From NCBI GenBank assembly GCA_031286005.1, contig JAITVC010000242.1, positions 1-8,523 on the forward strand: a DNA stretch of 8,523 nt. The letters run 5' to 3'. Positions 1 to 6,176 of this stretch are shown here, in pieces; within the stretch, counting starts at the first letter, position 1; the number at the start of each line of letters is the position of its first letter. The notes under the pieces are model-generated. The model was not told the DNA's origin and did no database searches. It worked only from the letters and a program-made list of their open reading frames with translations. The stretch is from Bacteroidales bacterium. Its GTDB lineage: Bacteria > Bacteroidota > Bacteroidia > Bacteroidales > P3. The position numbers were made by a program, and so were the translations under genes.

Positions 1-11
1 GTTTTTTTCAT
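1..11 (-). CDS. Start of an unidentified leftward gene (partial)
   Basis: On the minus strand an ATG at 11-9 is followed by two AAA codons and AC, giving Met-Lys-Lys-Thr before the window ends. The start lies behind an A/T-rich leader and about 34 nt downstream of a Bacteroidetes-type -7 element (45-52). Met-Lys-Lys is a common opening of exported proteins in this phylum, but three to four codons cannot identify a product. The call rests on the promoter plus ATG arrangement and on the absence of any other gene in 1-83. Confidence 0.35.
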
Positions 12-44
12 AATATTTGTTTTTTTTAATGGTGTTTGAAGTTG

Positions 45-75
45 CGAAGTTACAAATAATTTTTGACACTACAAA
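45..75 (-). promoter_or_regulatory. Probable promoter for the gene leaving the left edge
   Basis: Read on the minus strand, TTTG (75-72) is followed after 19 bp by TAACTTCG (52-45). This is one mismatch from the Bacteroidetes TAnnTTTG -7 consensus, at the normal spacing from the -33 TTTG. Transcription would start near 38-40, giving a leader of about 28 nt before the ATG at 11. The -33 box abuts the end of the PAS gene (stop at 84-86), so the left gene appears to have its own promoter rather than depending on read-through from buk. Confidence 0.4.
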
Positions 76-83
76 ATCTTATT

Positions 84-419
84 TCAACTTCTTACCTTAT
101 GAGGCATATTTTCTGGTAAAATTAACGATAATTCAACATATCCTTTAAATTCGCTGTTTTCATACCAAGGGGTTTGATAAATCAGCTTTTTCTGCCCTGC
201 CTTTTCAATCGTATAAGCATTAGTCTCGTGAGAGGCGTATAAGCGTGCAATAATTTCTTGCGCATGTGGCGGATGGCAGTCATTCAGATTAGTCCCGATA
301 AGATTCTGTCCACCGTATTTCTCAAATGTAGATATGGATTTATCATTCATATCTAAAATATTTCCATCTTTATCGCTCACCGTAATGGCGAGGCCTAATT
401 CTTTAAAATATTTGTCCAT
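84..419 (-). CDS. Small stand-alone PAS-domain protein
   Basis: This 111-residue protein is essentially a single PAS fold with no output domain. It opens with LGLAITVSDKDGNILDMND (residues 8-26), the usual first PAS strands and turn, then an IGTNLNDCHPP segment (41-51), and ends with strands containing YQTPWYENSEFKGYVELSL (81-99). The CHPP motif recalls the PAS domain at the C-terminus of DUF438 proteins. No helix-turn-helix, kinase or cyclase domain and no signal peptide is visible, so it is probably a cytoplasmic sensor or partner protein. The ligand is unknown; Cys48 and His49 are candidate ligand or redox residues by inference only. Its ATG overlaps the stop of butyrate kinase (TAATG), implying co-transcription and coupled translation. 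The PAS fold is fairly secure; the function is not. Confidence 0.8.
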   Translation of the reverse strand: MDKYFKELGLAITVSDKDGNILDMNDKSISTFEKYGGQNLIGTNLNDCHPPHAQEIIARLYASHETNAYTIEKAGQKKLIYQTPWYENSEFKGYVELSLILPENMPHKVRS

Positions 420-1495
420 TAGGCATACAGTTTAGGTTGAATCTCGCCATTAGCCACCATCAAGCCATTCATGGCCAAAGCTGCCATTTCATCCTCACCC
501 GGATGAACGTGAATAACTCCAAGATGTTGAACTCGTTTAGTAACCGCTTCAACAAACGGTTTCCCGTAAGCAATGCCACCGGTCAGAATAATCGCATCCA
601 CATCCCCTCTCAAAACAGCCGACATAGCGCCGATTTCTTTCGCCACTTGATAAGCCATAGCTTCTTGGATGAGTGCGGCTTTATTATCGCCGTTCTTAGC
701 AGCGGTTTCAACCTGATAGGCATCATTGGTTCCCAAATAAGCCGTATAACCACCTTTTCCGCAAATCATCTTTTTGATGTCATCATGAGTATATTTGCCA
801 CTGAAACAAGCCATCGCTAACGCACCCGCAGGCAATGTTCCCGAACGTTCGGGCGAAAACGGACCTTCGCCGTCAAGCGCATTATTAACATCCACCACAC
901 GACCTTTCCGGTGAGCGCCAACACTGATTCCACCGCCCAAATGCGCTATAATCAAGTTCATGTCTTCATATTTTTTACCAACGGCATTGGCATAAATACG
1001 ACCAACTGCTTTTTGATTTAGAGCATGAAAAATCGACACACGTTCAATCGCCGGATGTCCCGAAATACGGGCAATATCATCCAATTCATCCACAACAACC
1101 GGATCGGCGATATACGCTTTTGCTCCATCTATTTTTTTCGCCAAATCATCGGCAATCAAACCGCCCAAATTGCTGGCATGTTGACCCATCAAACCTTTAT
1201 GTAAATCGGCTTTCAACGCTTCATTCACTTCATAAACGCCCGAAGGAATAGGCTTTACAAGGCCTCCACGACCAACGATAAGTTTGATGTCCGCAATATT
1301 GATGTTAGCTTGTTTAAGTTCATCCAAAATAATGTTTTTACGAAATTCATACTGGTCGGTAATCGTTGCAAACGGCGCCAGTTCTTCGTTAGAGTGCTTA
1401 ATGTTTTTCAAAAACAATTGTTTGGATTCCACGAAAACAGCAATTTTGGTGGATGTTGAGCCGGGGTTAATGGCTAATACGTAATTGTGAATCAT
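419..1495 (-). CDS. buk: Butyrate kinase
   Basis: This 358-residue cytoplasmic kinase of the acetate/butyrate kinase (ASKHA) family interconverts butyryl phosphate plus ADP and butyrate plus ATP; many members also accept branched-chain acids such as isobutyrate. Motifs in order: INPGSTSTK (9-17, phosphate-binding strand-turn), GRGG (75-78), DPVVVDE (131-137), AHLGGGISVGAH (184-195, second phosphate loop), DGEGPFSPERSGTLP (208-222), ILTGGIAYG (303-311, adenosine motif) and PGEDEMAALA (332-341). The length matches the family norm of about 355. I chose the ATG at 1495, giving MIHNYVLAINPGS, because an in-frame ATG at 1552 would add a 19-residue low-complexity leader read through the promoter. 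The usual partner, phosphate butyryltransferase (ptb), is not beside it here. It is first in its operon, followed by the PAS gene. Confidence 0.95.
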   Translation of the reverse strand: MIHNYVLAINPGSTSTKIAVFVESKQLFLKNIKHSNEELAPFATITDQYEFRKNIILDELKQANINIADIKLIVGRGGLVKPIPSGVYEVNEALKADLHKGLMGQHASNLGGLIADDLAKKIDGAKAYIADPVVVDELDDIARISGHPAIERVSIFHALNQKAVGRIYANAVGKKYEDMNLIIAHLGGGISVGAHRKGRVVDVNNALDGEGPFSPERSGTLPAGALAMACFSGKYTHDDIKKMICGKGGYTAYLGTNDAYQVETAAKNGDNKAALIQEAMAYQVAKEIGAMSAVLRGDVDAIILTGGIAYGKPFVEAVTKRVQHLGVIHVHPGEDEMAALAMNGLMVANGEIQPKLYA

Positions 1496-1516
1496 AATTT
1501 TTTGTTTTTTAATTTT

Positions 1517-1548
1517 TTTGCAAAGATACGAAATTTTTTGTACCTTTG
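1517..1548 (+). promoter_or_regulatory. Flavoprotein-ohr promoter (Bacteroidetes -33/-7)
   Basis: A -33 TTTG (1517-1520) and a -7 TACCTTTG (1541-1548) match the Bacteroidetes vegetative sigma consensus exactly at 20 bp spacing. Transcription would start near 1554, leaving a leader of about 35 nt before the ATG at 1589. The -33 box directly adjoins the -7 box of the opposite buk promoter (1521-1528). Confidence 0.75.
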
Positions 1549-1553
1549 CCAAT
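1521..1553 (-). promoter_or_regulatory. buk promoter (Bacteroidetes -33/-7)
   Basis: On the minus strand a perfect -7 element TATCTTTG lies at 1528-1521, with ATTG at 1553-1550 as a 3-of-4 match to the -33 TTTG, 21 bp apart. The buk ATG follows 25 nt after the -7 box through an A/T-only leader without a Shine-Dalgarno sequence. The element is interlocked with the rightward promoter of the flavoprotein gene, so polymerase binding at the two is probably mutually exclusive. Confidence 0.65.
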
Positions 1554-1588
1554 AGTTTATAAATTTTTAACTTTAAAAAATAAACGCT

Positions 1589-2209
1589 ATGAAAGTCTTA
1601 CTCGTCAATGGCAGTCCGAACAAAAACGGCTGTACCTTTACTGCACTAAGCGAAATCGCTGCAACGTTGAATAAAGAAAACATTGAAACCGAATTTGTTC
1701 ATCTCGGCAAAAAAGCCATGCAAGGTTGCACCGCTTGCGGAAAATGCAACGAACTCGGCAAATGTATATTCAACGATTTAGTTAATGAAGTCGCTGCCAA
1801 AGCCGATGAATGTGACGGATTTATTTTCGGAGCAGCTGTGCATTACGCTTCGCCGAATGGGGCTATATCGGCGTTTTTAGATCGTTTGTTCTTTTCGGGA
1901 GGTCAGCATTTTGCCTACAAACCCGGTGCCGGCATCGTTTCGGCACGGCGTGCGGGAACCTCAGCAGCTTTGGATCAGCTGAACAAATATTTCACCATTT
2001 CCAACATGCCCGTTGTGTCGTCGCAATATTGGAACATGGTGCATGGCAATTCGCCAGAAGATGTGAAAAAAGACCTCGAAGGCATGCAAATCATGCGCAC
2101 GTTAGGCCGAAACATGGCATGGCTGTTAAAATCCATAAAAGCCGGAAAGAAAGCCGGTATCGCATTGCCCGAACGCGAAACATGGACACCTACGAATTTT
2201 ATTCGATAA
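1589..2209 (+). CDS. Flavodoxin-fold NAD(P)H-dependent FMN reductase / iron-sulfur flavoprotein-like
   Basis: This 206-residue protein opens with MKVLLVNGSPNKNGCTFTAL, the FMN phosphate-binding loop of the NADPH-dependent FMN reductase family. A four-cysteine cluster C47-x2-C50-x2-C53-x5-C59 follows (GCTACGKCNELGKC), then FGAAVHYASPNGAISAFLDR (80-99), the flavin-contact segment of this family. The compact cysteine spacing resembles archaeal iron-sulfur flavoprotein (Isf), which binds a 4Fe-4S cluster. However, many bacterial flavodoxin-like reductases carry a similar GCxxCxxC stretch, so cluster binding is inferred, not shown. There is no signal peptide; the protein should be cytoplasmic and move electrons between NAD(P)H, flavin and an unknown acceptor. 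It is first in a pair with ohr, 35 nt downstream, without an evident terminator between them. No Shine-Dalgarno sequence precedes the start. Confidence 0.88.
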   Translation: MKVLLVNGSPNKNGCTFTALSEIAATLNKENIETEFVHLGKKAMQGCTACGKCNELGKCIFNDLVNEVAAKADECDGFIFGAAVHYASPNGAISAFLDRLFFSGGQHFAYKPGAGIVSARRAGTSAALDQLNKYFTISNMPVVSSQYWNMVHGNSPEDVKKDLEGMQIMRTLGRNMAWLLKSIKAGKKAGIALPERETWTPTNFIR

Positions 2210-2244
2210 AAATAGTTTGTTAAACCCTTTAAACATTTAAAATT

Positions 2245-2664
2245 ATGGAACCAATTTACACAGCAGAAGCAACCTCCATGGGTGGTAGAAATGGACATGT
2301 CCAATCGTCTACCGGCTCATTAAACCTCGAAGTCCGCTCGCCAAAAGTGCAAGGTGGCGCCGATGACTCGCACGCCAATCCCGAACAACTGTTTGCGGCA
2401 GGTTATTCGGCTTGTTTAGGAAGCGCTATTAATTACGCCGGATTATTGAAAAAAATGCGGATTAACACAGAAATTACAGCCAAAGTGAGCCTCTACAAAC
2501 GAGAAGACATTGGCTTCAAGTTGAGTGTTGAAATGGATGTGAAAATTCCCGGTGTAGATCAACAAACAGCAGAAGAACTGGTGCAAGAAGGACATCGGAT
2601 TTGTCCATATTCTTACTCTATTCGGAATAATGTAGAGGTGGTAACCAAAGTTAGCGTAAGCTAA
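2245..2664 (+). CDS. ohr: Ohr/OsmC-family organic hydroperoxide reductase
   Basis: At 139 residues this is the standard length of Ohr, a thiol peroxidase that reduces organic and fatty-acid hydroperoxides to alcohols in the cytoplasm. Visible hallmarks are an N-terminal YTAEATSMGGRNGHVQSSTG (5-24) containing the conserved Arg15, NPEQLFAAGYSACLGSA (45-61) with Glu47 and the peroxidatic Cys57, and HRICPYSYSIRNNVEV (117-132) with the resolving Cys120. The N-terminal pattern and CPYS motif favour the Ohr subgroup over OsmC. Family members are recycled by lipoylated proteins; no such partner is encoded nearby. It probably shares the transcript starting near 1554 with the flavoprotein gene. No MarR-type OhrR repressor is present in the window. 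Its stop lies 5 bp from the stop of the convergent feoB-like gene. Confidence 0.93.
   Translation: MEPIYTAEATSMGGRNGHVQSSTGSLNLEVRSPKVQGGADDSHANPEQLFAAGYSACLGSAINYAGLLKKMRINTEITAKVSLYKREDIGFKLSVEMDVKIPGVDQQTAEELVQEGHRICPYSYSIRNNVEVVTKVSVS
2651..2664. other. Small hairpin at the convergent ohr/feoB ends
   Basis: TTAGC-GTAA-GCTAA forms a perfect 5-bp stem with a GNRA-type loop that includes the ohr stop codon. The two convergent genes are only 5 bp apart, so their transcripts must end inside each other's coding region or around here. No T-tract follows on either strand, so this is at best a weak terminator or 3'-end structure. Confidence 0.3.
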
Positions 2665-2669
2665 GCGTA

Positions 2670-3902
2670 CTATAAGCCAAAAATTCCCCCAAGCTGGAAC
2701 ACCGCAAAAGCGATAACCCAAGCCAAAGTTGTCGTATAGAGCGCCAAAAGCGTTGCGTATCGCCATTTGCCCGATTCGTTTTTAATGGTTGAAAAGACTG
2801 CTATACACGGAAAATACAACAACACAAAAACTAAAAACGACAAGGCATTCAAAGGCTGCAAATGCGGGTCGTTAACAAAACGTTCGTTGAGTGTTTTTTC
2901 GTCTTGACCGGTATTTTCGTCAAGGTATAAAACGCTCATTGTTGAAACAATCAATTCTTTTCCCGAAATTCCGGCTAAAGCGGCAACACCCATGCGCCAA
3001 TCAAAGCCTATTGGCGTTAGGGCAGGCTCAATCGTTCGGCCGATTCGGCCGAGATACGACTCTTCCAATTGTTGCTTGGGCAGAGCCTCGGGATGGTGCG
3101 GAAAATAACCCAATCCCCAAACAATTGTTGAGCCGATTAAAATAATACCACCTATTTTTTTCAAATATTCGCCCGTATTCATGCGAATAGTTTGCCACAT
3201 CAAATGTAGCGACGGGCGGCGATAAGGCGTAAGCGTGATGGCAGAATCATCGAACGGCGTTTTGAACACCGTTCTCGACAACACAATAGCCGTTAACATC
3301 GAAATCAAAATGCCAAACAAATAAATACAAAAAATCATCGTTCCTGCATTATTCGGAAAAAATGCACCGGCAATCAACACATATACGGGCAATCGTGCAG
3401 AACACGACATAAATGGAATAATCAACATTGTCAATAACCGGTCTCGCCGGTTTTCGATAAATTTTGTAGCCATAATCGCCGGAACATTGCATCCAAAGCC
3501 CATAATCAATGGCACAAACGATTTGCCGTGCAAACCGATTATATGCATGAGTTTATCCATAATCACCGCCACACGTGCCATATAGCCTGTATCTTCCATA
3601 AAGCTGATGAATGTGAATAAAATTAAAATATTCGGTAAGAAAATCACCACACCACCAACACCCGCCACAATACCGTCAATAAGCAATGATTTAAACCAAC
3701 CGTCGGCAACTGTAACTTGCAACCAATGGCTGAACGCATGAACGCCTTCATCAATCCAACTCATTGGAATTTGTCCAATCACAAATGTAGCTTGAAACAT
3801 AACCCACAGTACACCCAAAAAAATCGGGAACCCCCAGAGTTTATGGGTCAAAACAGCATCAAGACGTGCACTTTTTTCAGAACTTATAGGAATATTGGAC
3901 AC
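2670..3902 (-). CDS. feoB: FeoB-like ferrous iron permease lacking the GTPase domain
   Basis: These 410 residues correspond to the membrane part of FeoB, which imports Fe2+ across the inner membrane. FeoB motifs in order: LTHKLWGFPIF (18-28, start of the membrane core), GFGCNVPAIMATK (135-147) in the first Gate repeat, PFMSCSARLPVYVL (163-176), GISGKELIVSTMSVLY (311-326) and YFPCIAVFSTIKNESGKWRYA (from 363), with Cys138, Cys167 and Cys366 at the usual positions. About eight hydrophobic segments are visible. Full FeoB has about 270 further N-terminal residues forming the G domain; none of it (no P-loop or DxxG) is encoded here or just upstream, and FeoA is also absent. The start is GTG at 3902: the in-frame stop at 3959-3957 leaves only a short leader, and the next Met is residue 35. 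It has its own promoter 75 nt or less after ispH. It is either a split or degenerate FeoB or a G-protein-independent permease. Confidence 0.88.
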   Translation of the reverse strand: MSNIPISSEKSARLDAVLTHKLWGFPIFLGVLWVMFQATFVIGQIPMSWIDEGVHAFSHWLQVTVADGWFKSLLIDGIVAGVGGVVIFLPNILILFTFISFMEDTGYMARVAVIMDKLMHIIGLHGKSFVPLIMGFGCNVPAIMATKFIENRRDRLLTMLIIPFMSCSARLPVYVLIAGAFFPNNAGTMIFCIYLFGILISMLTAIVLSRTVFKTPFDDSAITLTPYRRPSLHLMWQTIRMNTGEYLKKIGGIILIGSTIVWGLGYFPHHPEALPKQQLEESYLGRIGRTIEPALTPIGFDWRMGVAALAGISGKELIVSTMSVLYLDENTGQDEKTLNERFVNDPHLQPLNALSFLVFVLLYFPCIAVFSTIKNESGKWRYATLLALYTTTLAWVIAFAVFQLGGIFGL

Positions 3903-3925
3903 AGATATTTTAAAAAAATTAGATA

Positions 3926-3956
3926 CAAAGATACGAAAAAAATGCAGAATGAGAAA
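3926..3956 (-). promoter_or_regulatory. Promoter of the feoB-like gene
   Basis: On the minus strand the -7 element TATCTTTG (3933-3926) is preceded, 19 bp upstream, by TTTC (3956-3953), one mismatch from the -33 TTTG. It is flanked by the same TTTTCGTATCTTTG string seen before the polyprenyl synthase gene. The GTG start at 3902 follows after 23 nt, so the leader is only about 16 nt. No Fur- or DtxR-like palindrome is obvious around it. Confidence 0.55.
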
Positions 3957-3977
3957 TTAAAAATGATATTTTATATC
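3954..3977 (-). terminator. Weak intrinsic terminator after ispH
   Basis: Immediately after the ispH stop (3980-3978), the minus strand reads GATAT-AAA-ATATC followed by ATTTTTAATTT. This is a 5-bp A/T-rich hairpin with a T-rich tail. The stem has only one G-C pair, so termination may be partial, with read-through into the feoB-like gene. Confidence 0.35.
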
Positions 3978-4829
3978 TTACAAAATATGTTTGGCAATAT
4001 GCTCCATCAACCACATGGGGGTTGATGTTGCACCGCAGATACCCACAGACGTTGTTGTTTCAAACCATGCATTTTGCAATTCCGATGCGTCGGAAATGAA
4101 TTTTGTGTTGGGATTGGCTTGCTTGCAAAGGTCGAATAAATACCTACCATTCGAACTGTTTTTCCCGCTCACAAATAAAATTAAGTCGTGTTTTTGACAA
4201 AATGCTCGTAATTCTTTTGCTCGATTGGCCACCTGTCCGCAAATGGTATTAAAGGCTATAAAATCGGTATTGGAAGGAAGTTTTTGGCGAATATTTTCCT
4301 GTAAGGTTTGATACCCCTCTTTGCTTTTTGTGGTTTGCGAATACAGACGTATCGGCTTTGAGAAGTCGACATGTTGCAAATCGGATTCATCGTTGATAAC
4401 CATCGCATGATGTTCCGTTTGCCCCTCCAATCCGACCACCTCTGCATGTCCCGGTTTGCCGTAAATCAATACTTGCCCGCCAACCTTTTGCATGTCTTCA
4501 TAACCTTCGCGAATGCGTTGTTGTAGTTTCAGTACTATCGGGCATGTGGCATCAATCAGCGCAATGTTTTGTTTCTTTGCAATAGCGTATGTTTCCGGAG
4601 GCTCGCCATGTGCACGAATGAGTACTTTACAATGGGATAACTTTGCAAACTCATCGTGCGAAATAACATGAAGCCCACGCTTGGCCAAACGTTCAACCTC
4701 TGCACTGTTGTGAACAATATCGCCCAAACAGTGCAAGGTTTCTCCACTTTGCAACTCTTCTTCGGCTCGCTGAATGGCCGAAACCACTCCAAAACAAAAG
4801 CCCGAGTGTTGCTCGATTTCTACCATCAT
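3978..4829 (-). CDS. ispH: 4-hydroxy-3-methylbut-2-enyl diphosphate reductase (IspH/LytB)
   Basis: IspH is the last enzyme of the MEP isoprenoid pathway, reducing HMBPP to IPP and DMAPP in the cytoplasm with a 4Fe-4S cluster. The three cluster cysteines are Cys12 (SGFCFGV), Cys96 (DATCP) and Cys197 (TICGQV). Substrate residues are recognisable: His40 (DIVHN), His74 (RAHGEPP), His128 and Glu130 (GHAEVVG), Thr167 (SQTTKS), Ser225/Asn227 (KNSSNGR) and Ser269 in the C-terminal GATSTP. At 283 residues it is a normal stand-alone IspH, without the S1-domain extension found in some Firmicutes and Bacteroidetes homologues. The start at 4829 is the first of two tandem ATGs; the first forms an ATGA overlap with the stop of the PhoH gene, and either may be used. 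It is the last gene of the leftward isoprenoid operon. Confidence 0.96.
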   Translation of the reverse strand: MMVEIEQHSGFCFGVVSAIQRAEEELQSGETLHCLGDIVHNSAEVERLAKRGLHVISHDEFAKLSHCKVLIRAHGEPPETYAIAKKQNIALIDATCPIVLKLQQRIREGYEDMQKVGGQVLIYGKPGHAEVVGLEGQTEHHAMVINDESDLQHVDFSKPIRLYSQTTKSKEGYQTLQENIRQKLPSNTDFIAFNTICGQVANRAKELRAFCQKHDLILFVSGKNSSNGRYLFDLCKQANPNTKFISDASELQNAWFETTTSVGICGATSTPMWLMEHIAKHIL

Positions 4830-6163
4830 AAAATGCTTCCCGCTAATTCGGCCAACGGACTGCGTTCGCCTTTCACAAGATTAACATGTGCAAATAAGTC
4901 TTGCCCGTGCATCTTATCCGTCAAATACGTGATACCGTTGGAACGTTGATCCAAGTATGGCGAGTCGATTTGGAAAATATCCCCCGTAAGGATAATCTTG
5001 GTATTCTCACCGGCTCTCGTGATGATGGTTTTGATTTCGTGCGGCGTGAGGTTTTGTGCTTCATCAATGATGAAAAACGTGTTGCTCAAACTGCGTCCGC
5101 GAATATAAGCGAGGGGCGAGATATTCATTTTCTCGGTGCGCAACAGTTCATCAATCTTCAAAACCTCTTTGGTATTGGATTTGAAACGGCTTTTGATGAA
5201 TGCGATGTTGTCGAAAAGCGGCAACATATATGGCCCAATCTTCTCTTTTATATCGCCCGGCAAGAATCCTATCTCTTGATTTTGCAACGGAATTACCGGA
5301 CGCGCCAATAGGATTTGGTCAAAATTCTCTTCCTGCTGTAATGCTGCGGCCACCGCCAACAACGTTTTCCCCGTTCCGGCCATACCGGTTAAGGATACTA
5401 ACTGCACATTCGGATTAAGAAGTGCATCCATAGCAAAGGTTTGTTCGGAATTGCGAGGCTCGATGCCGTAGCAACGTTGTTTCTCTACCCGAACAAAACG
5501 GTCTTGGGTCTTTTCATATCTCGCCAAAGCGCTACTATTACCATATTTTACCACAAAGAATTGGTTGGCCACAGGTTTTACGTCTTTTAGCGCACTGCCG
5601 TCAATCTTTCCATCGGCATAAAATTGATTGAGGATGCTATCATCGGCCACGTCAACGGTTACAGCTCCCGCCTTCAATTCCAAACTTTGCATATCCTGCA
5701 CCTTGTCATTCATGTAGTCTTCGGCAGGAATACCCATTGCTTTTGCCTTAACCCGTAAATTCACATCCTTGCTCACCAAGGCTACGTAGCGGTTTGGATT
5801 GGCTTTGGCCTCGTGGTAGGCAATGGCCAAGATGCGATGATCGGGTATATCGTCGTAGAATGACTTCAAGATTTCATCCGGAAACGGCTGACCAAGCGCT
5901 ATGCGAAGGGTTCCCAAACCTTTTCCCAACGAAACGCCTCCGTTGAAAAGTTTGTCACTCGACATATCGTCGATGATGTGGATAAATGCTCGTGCATTGT
6001 AATTGATTTGCTCGTTGCCCTTTTTGAATTTGTCCAGCTCTTCGAGCACCACCACAGGCAGCACAATGTCGTTGTCTTGGAAGTTGTGAATGCAATTGTA
6101 GTCGTGCAAAATCACGTTGGTGTCGAGCACGAAAATCTTCGGAAGTTTGTTAGTTTTTGACAT
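4826..6163 (-). CDS. phoH: PIN-PhoH family ATPase (PhoH2/YlaK type)
   Basis: This 445-residue protein joins an N-terminal PIN ribonuclease domain to a C-terminal PhoH ATPase. In the PIN part the acidic metal ligands are visible: Asp14 (VLDTNVILHD), Glu41/Glu42, Asp108 (DHRILA) and Asp133 (SKDVNLR). The ATPase has a Walker A GMAGTGKT (260-267), an ARPVIPLQNQEIGFLPGD segment (287-304), a Walker B FFIIDEAQN (363-371), ILTGDIFQID (391-400) and a C-terminal KGERSPLAELA (431-441). Characterised PIN-PhoH fusions are RNA helicases with endoribonuclease activity; the target here is unknown. I preferred the ATG at 6163, 13 nt after the polyprenyl synthase stop, because PIN proteins start shortly before the first Asp. 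An in-frame ATG at 6196 would add 11 residues and overlap that gene. It is followed by ispH with a 4-nt overlap. Confidence 0.93.
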   Translation of the reverse strand: MSKTNKLPKIFVLDTNVILHDYNCIHNFQDNDIVLPVVVLEELDKFKKGNEQINYNARAFIHIIDDMSSDKLFNGGVSLGKGLGTLRIALGQPFPDEILKSFYDDIPDHRILAIAYHEAKANPNRYVALVSKDVNLRVKAKAMGIPAEDYMNDKVQDMQSLELKAGAVTVDVADDSILNQFYADGKIDGSALKDVKPVANQFFVVKYGNSSALARYEKTQDRFVRVEKQRCYGIEPRNSEQTFAMDALLNPNVQLVSLTGMAGTGKTLLAVAAALQQEENFDQILLARPVIPLQNQEIGFLPGDIKEKIGPYMLPLFDNIAFIKSRFKSNTKEVLKIDELLRTEKMNISPLAYIRGRSLSNTFFIIDEAQNLTPHEIKTIITRAGENTKIILTGDIFQIDSPYLDQRSNGITYLTDKMHGQDLFAHVNLVKGERSPLAELAGSIL

Positions 6164-6176
6164 AGCTTTTTTGTTT

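Noticed and set aside
437..820. 127-codon open frame on the plus strand inside buk
   Set aside because: It is antisense to conserved butyrate kinase motifs, has no promoter, and shows shadow-type composition.
1496..1552. Upstream in-frame ATG for buk (19 extra residues)
   Set aside because: The extension is Lys/Ile-rich low complexity, is read through the promoter boxes of both divergent genes, and precedes the family-typical start MIHNYVLAINPGS.
2210..2244. Possible separate promoter for ohr (TAGTTTG before the gene)
   Set aside because: The match is one base short of TAnnTTTG and lacks a -33 TTTG at the right distance, so co-transcription with the flavoprotein gene is simpler.
3035..3052. 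Tandem 9-bp repeat TTCGGCCGA x2 with CGGCCG palindromes
   Set aside because: It encodes the ordinary FeoB segment LGRIGRTIEP; the repeat follows from the protein sequence and codon choice, not from a regulatory or mobile element.
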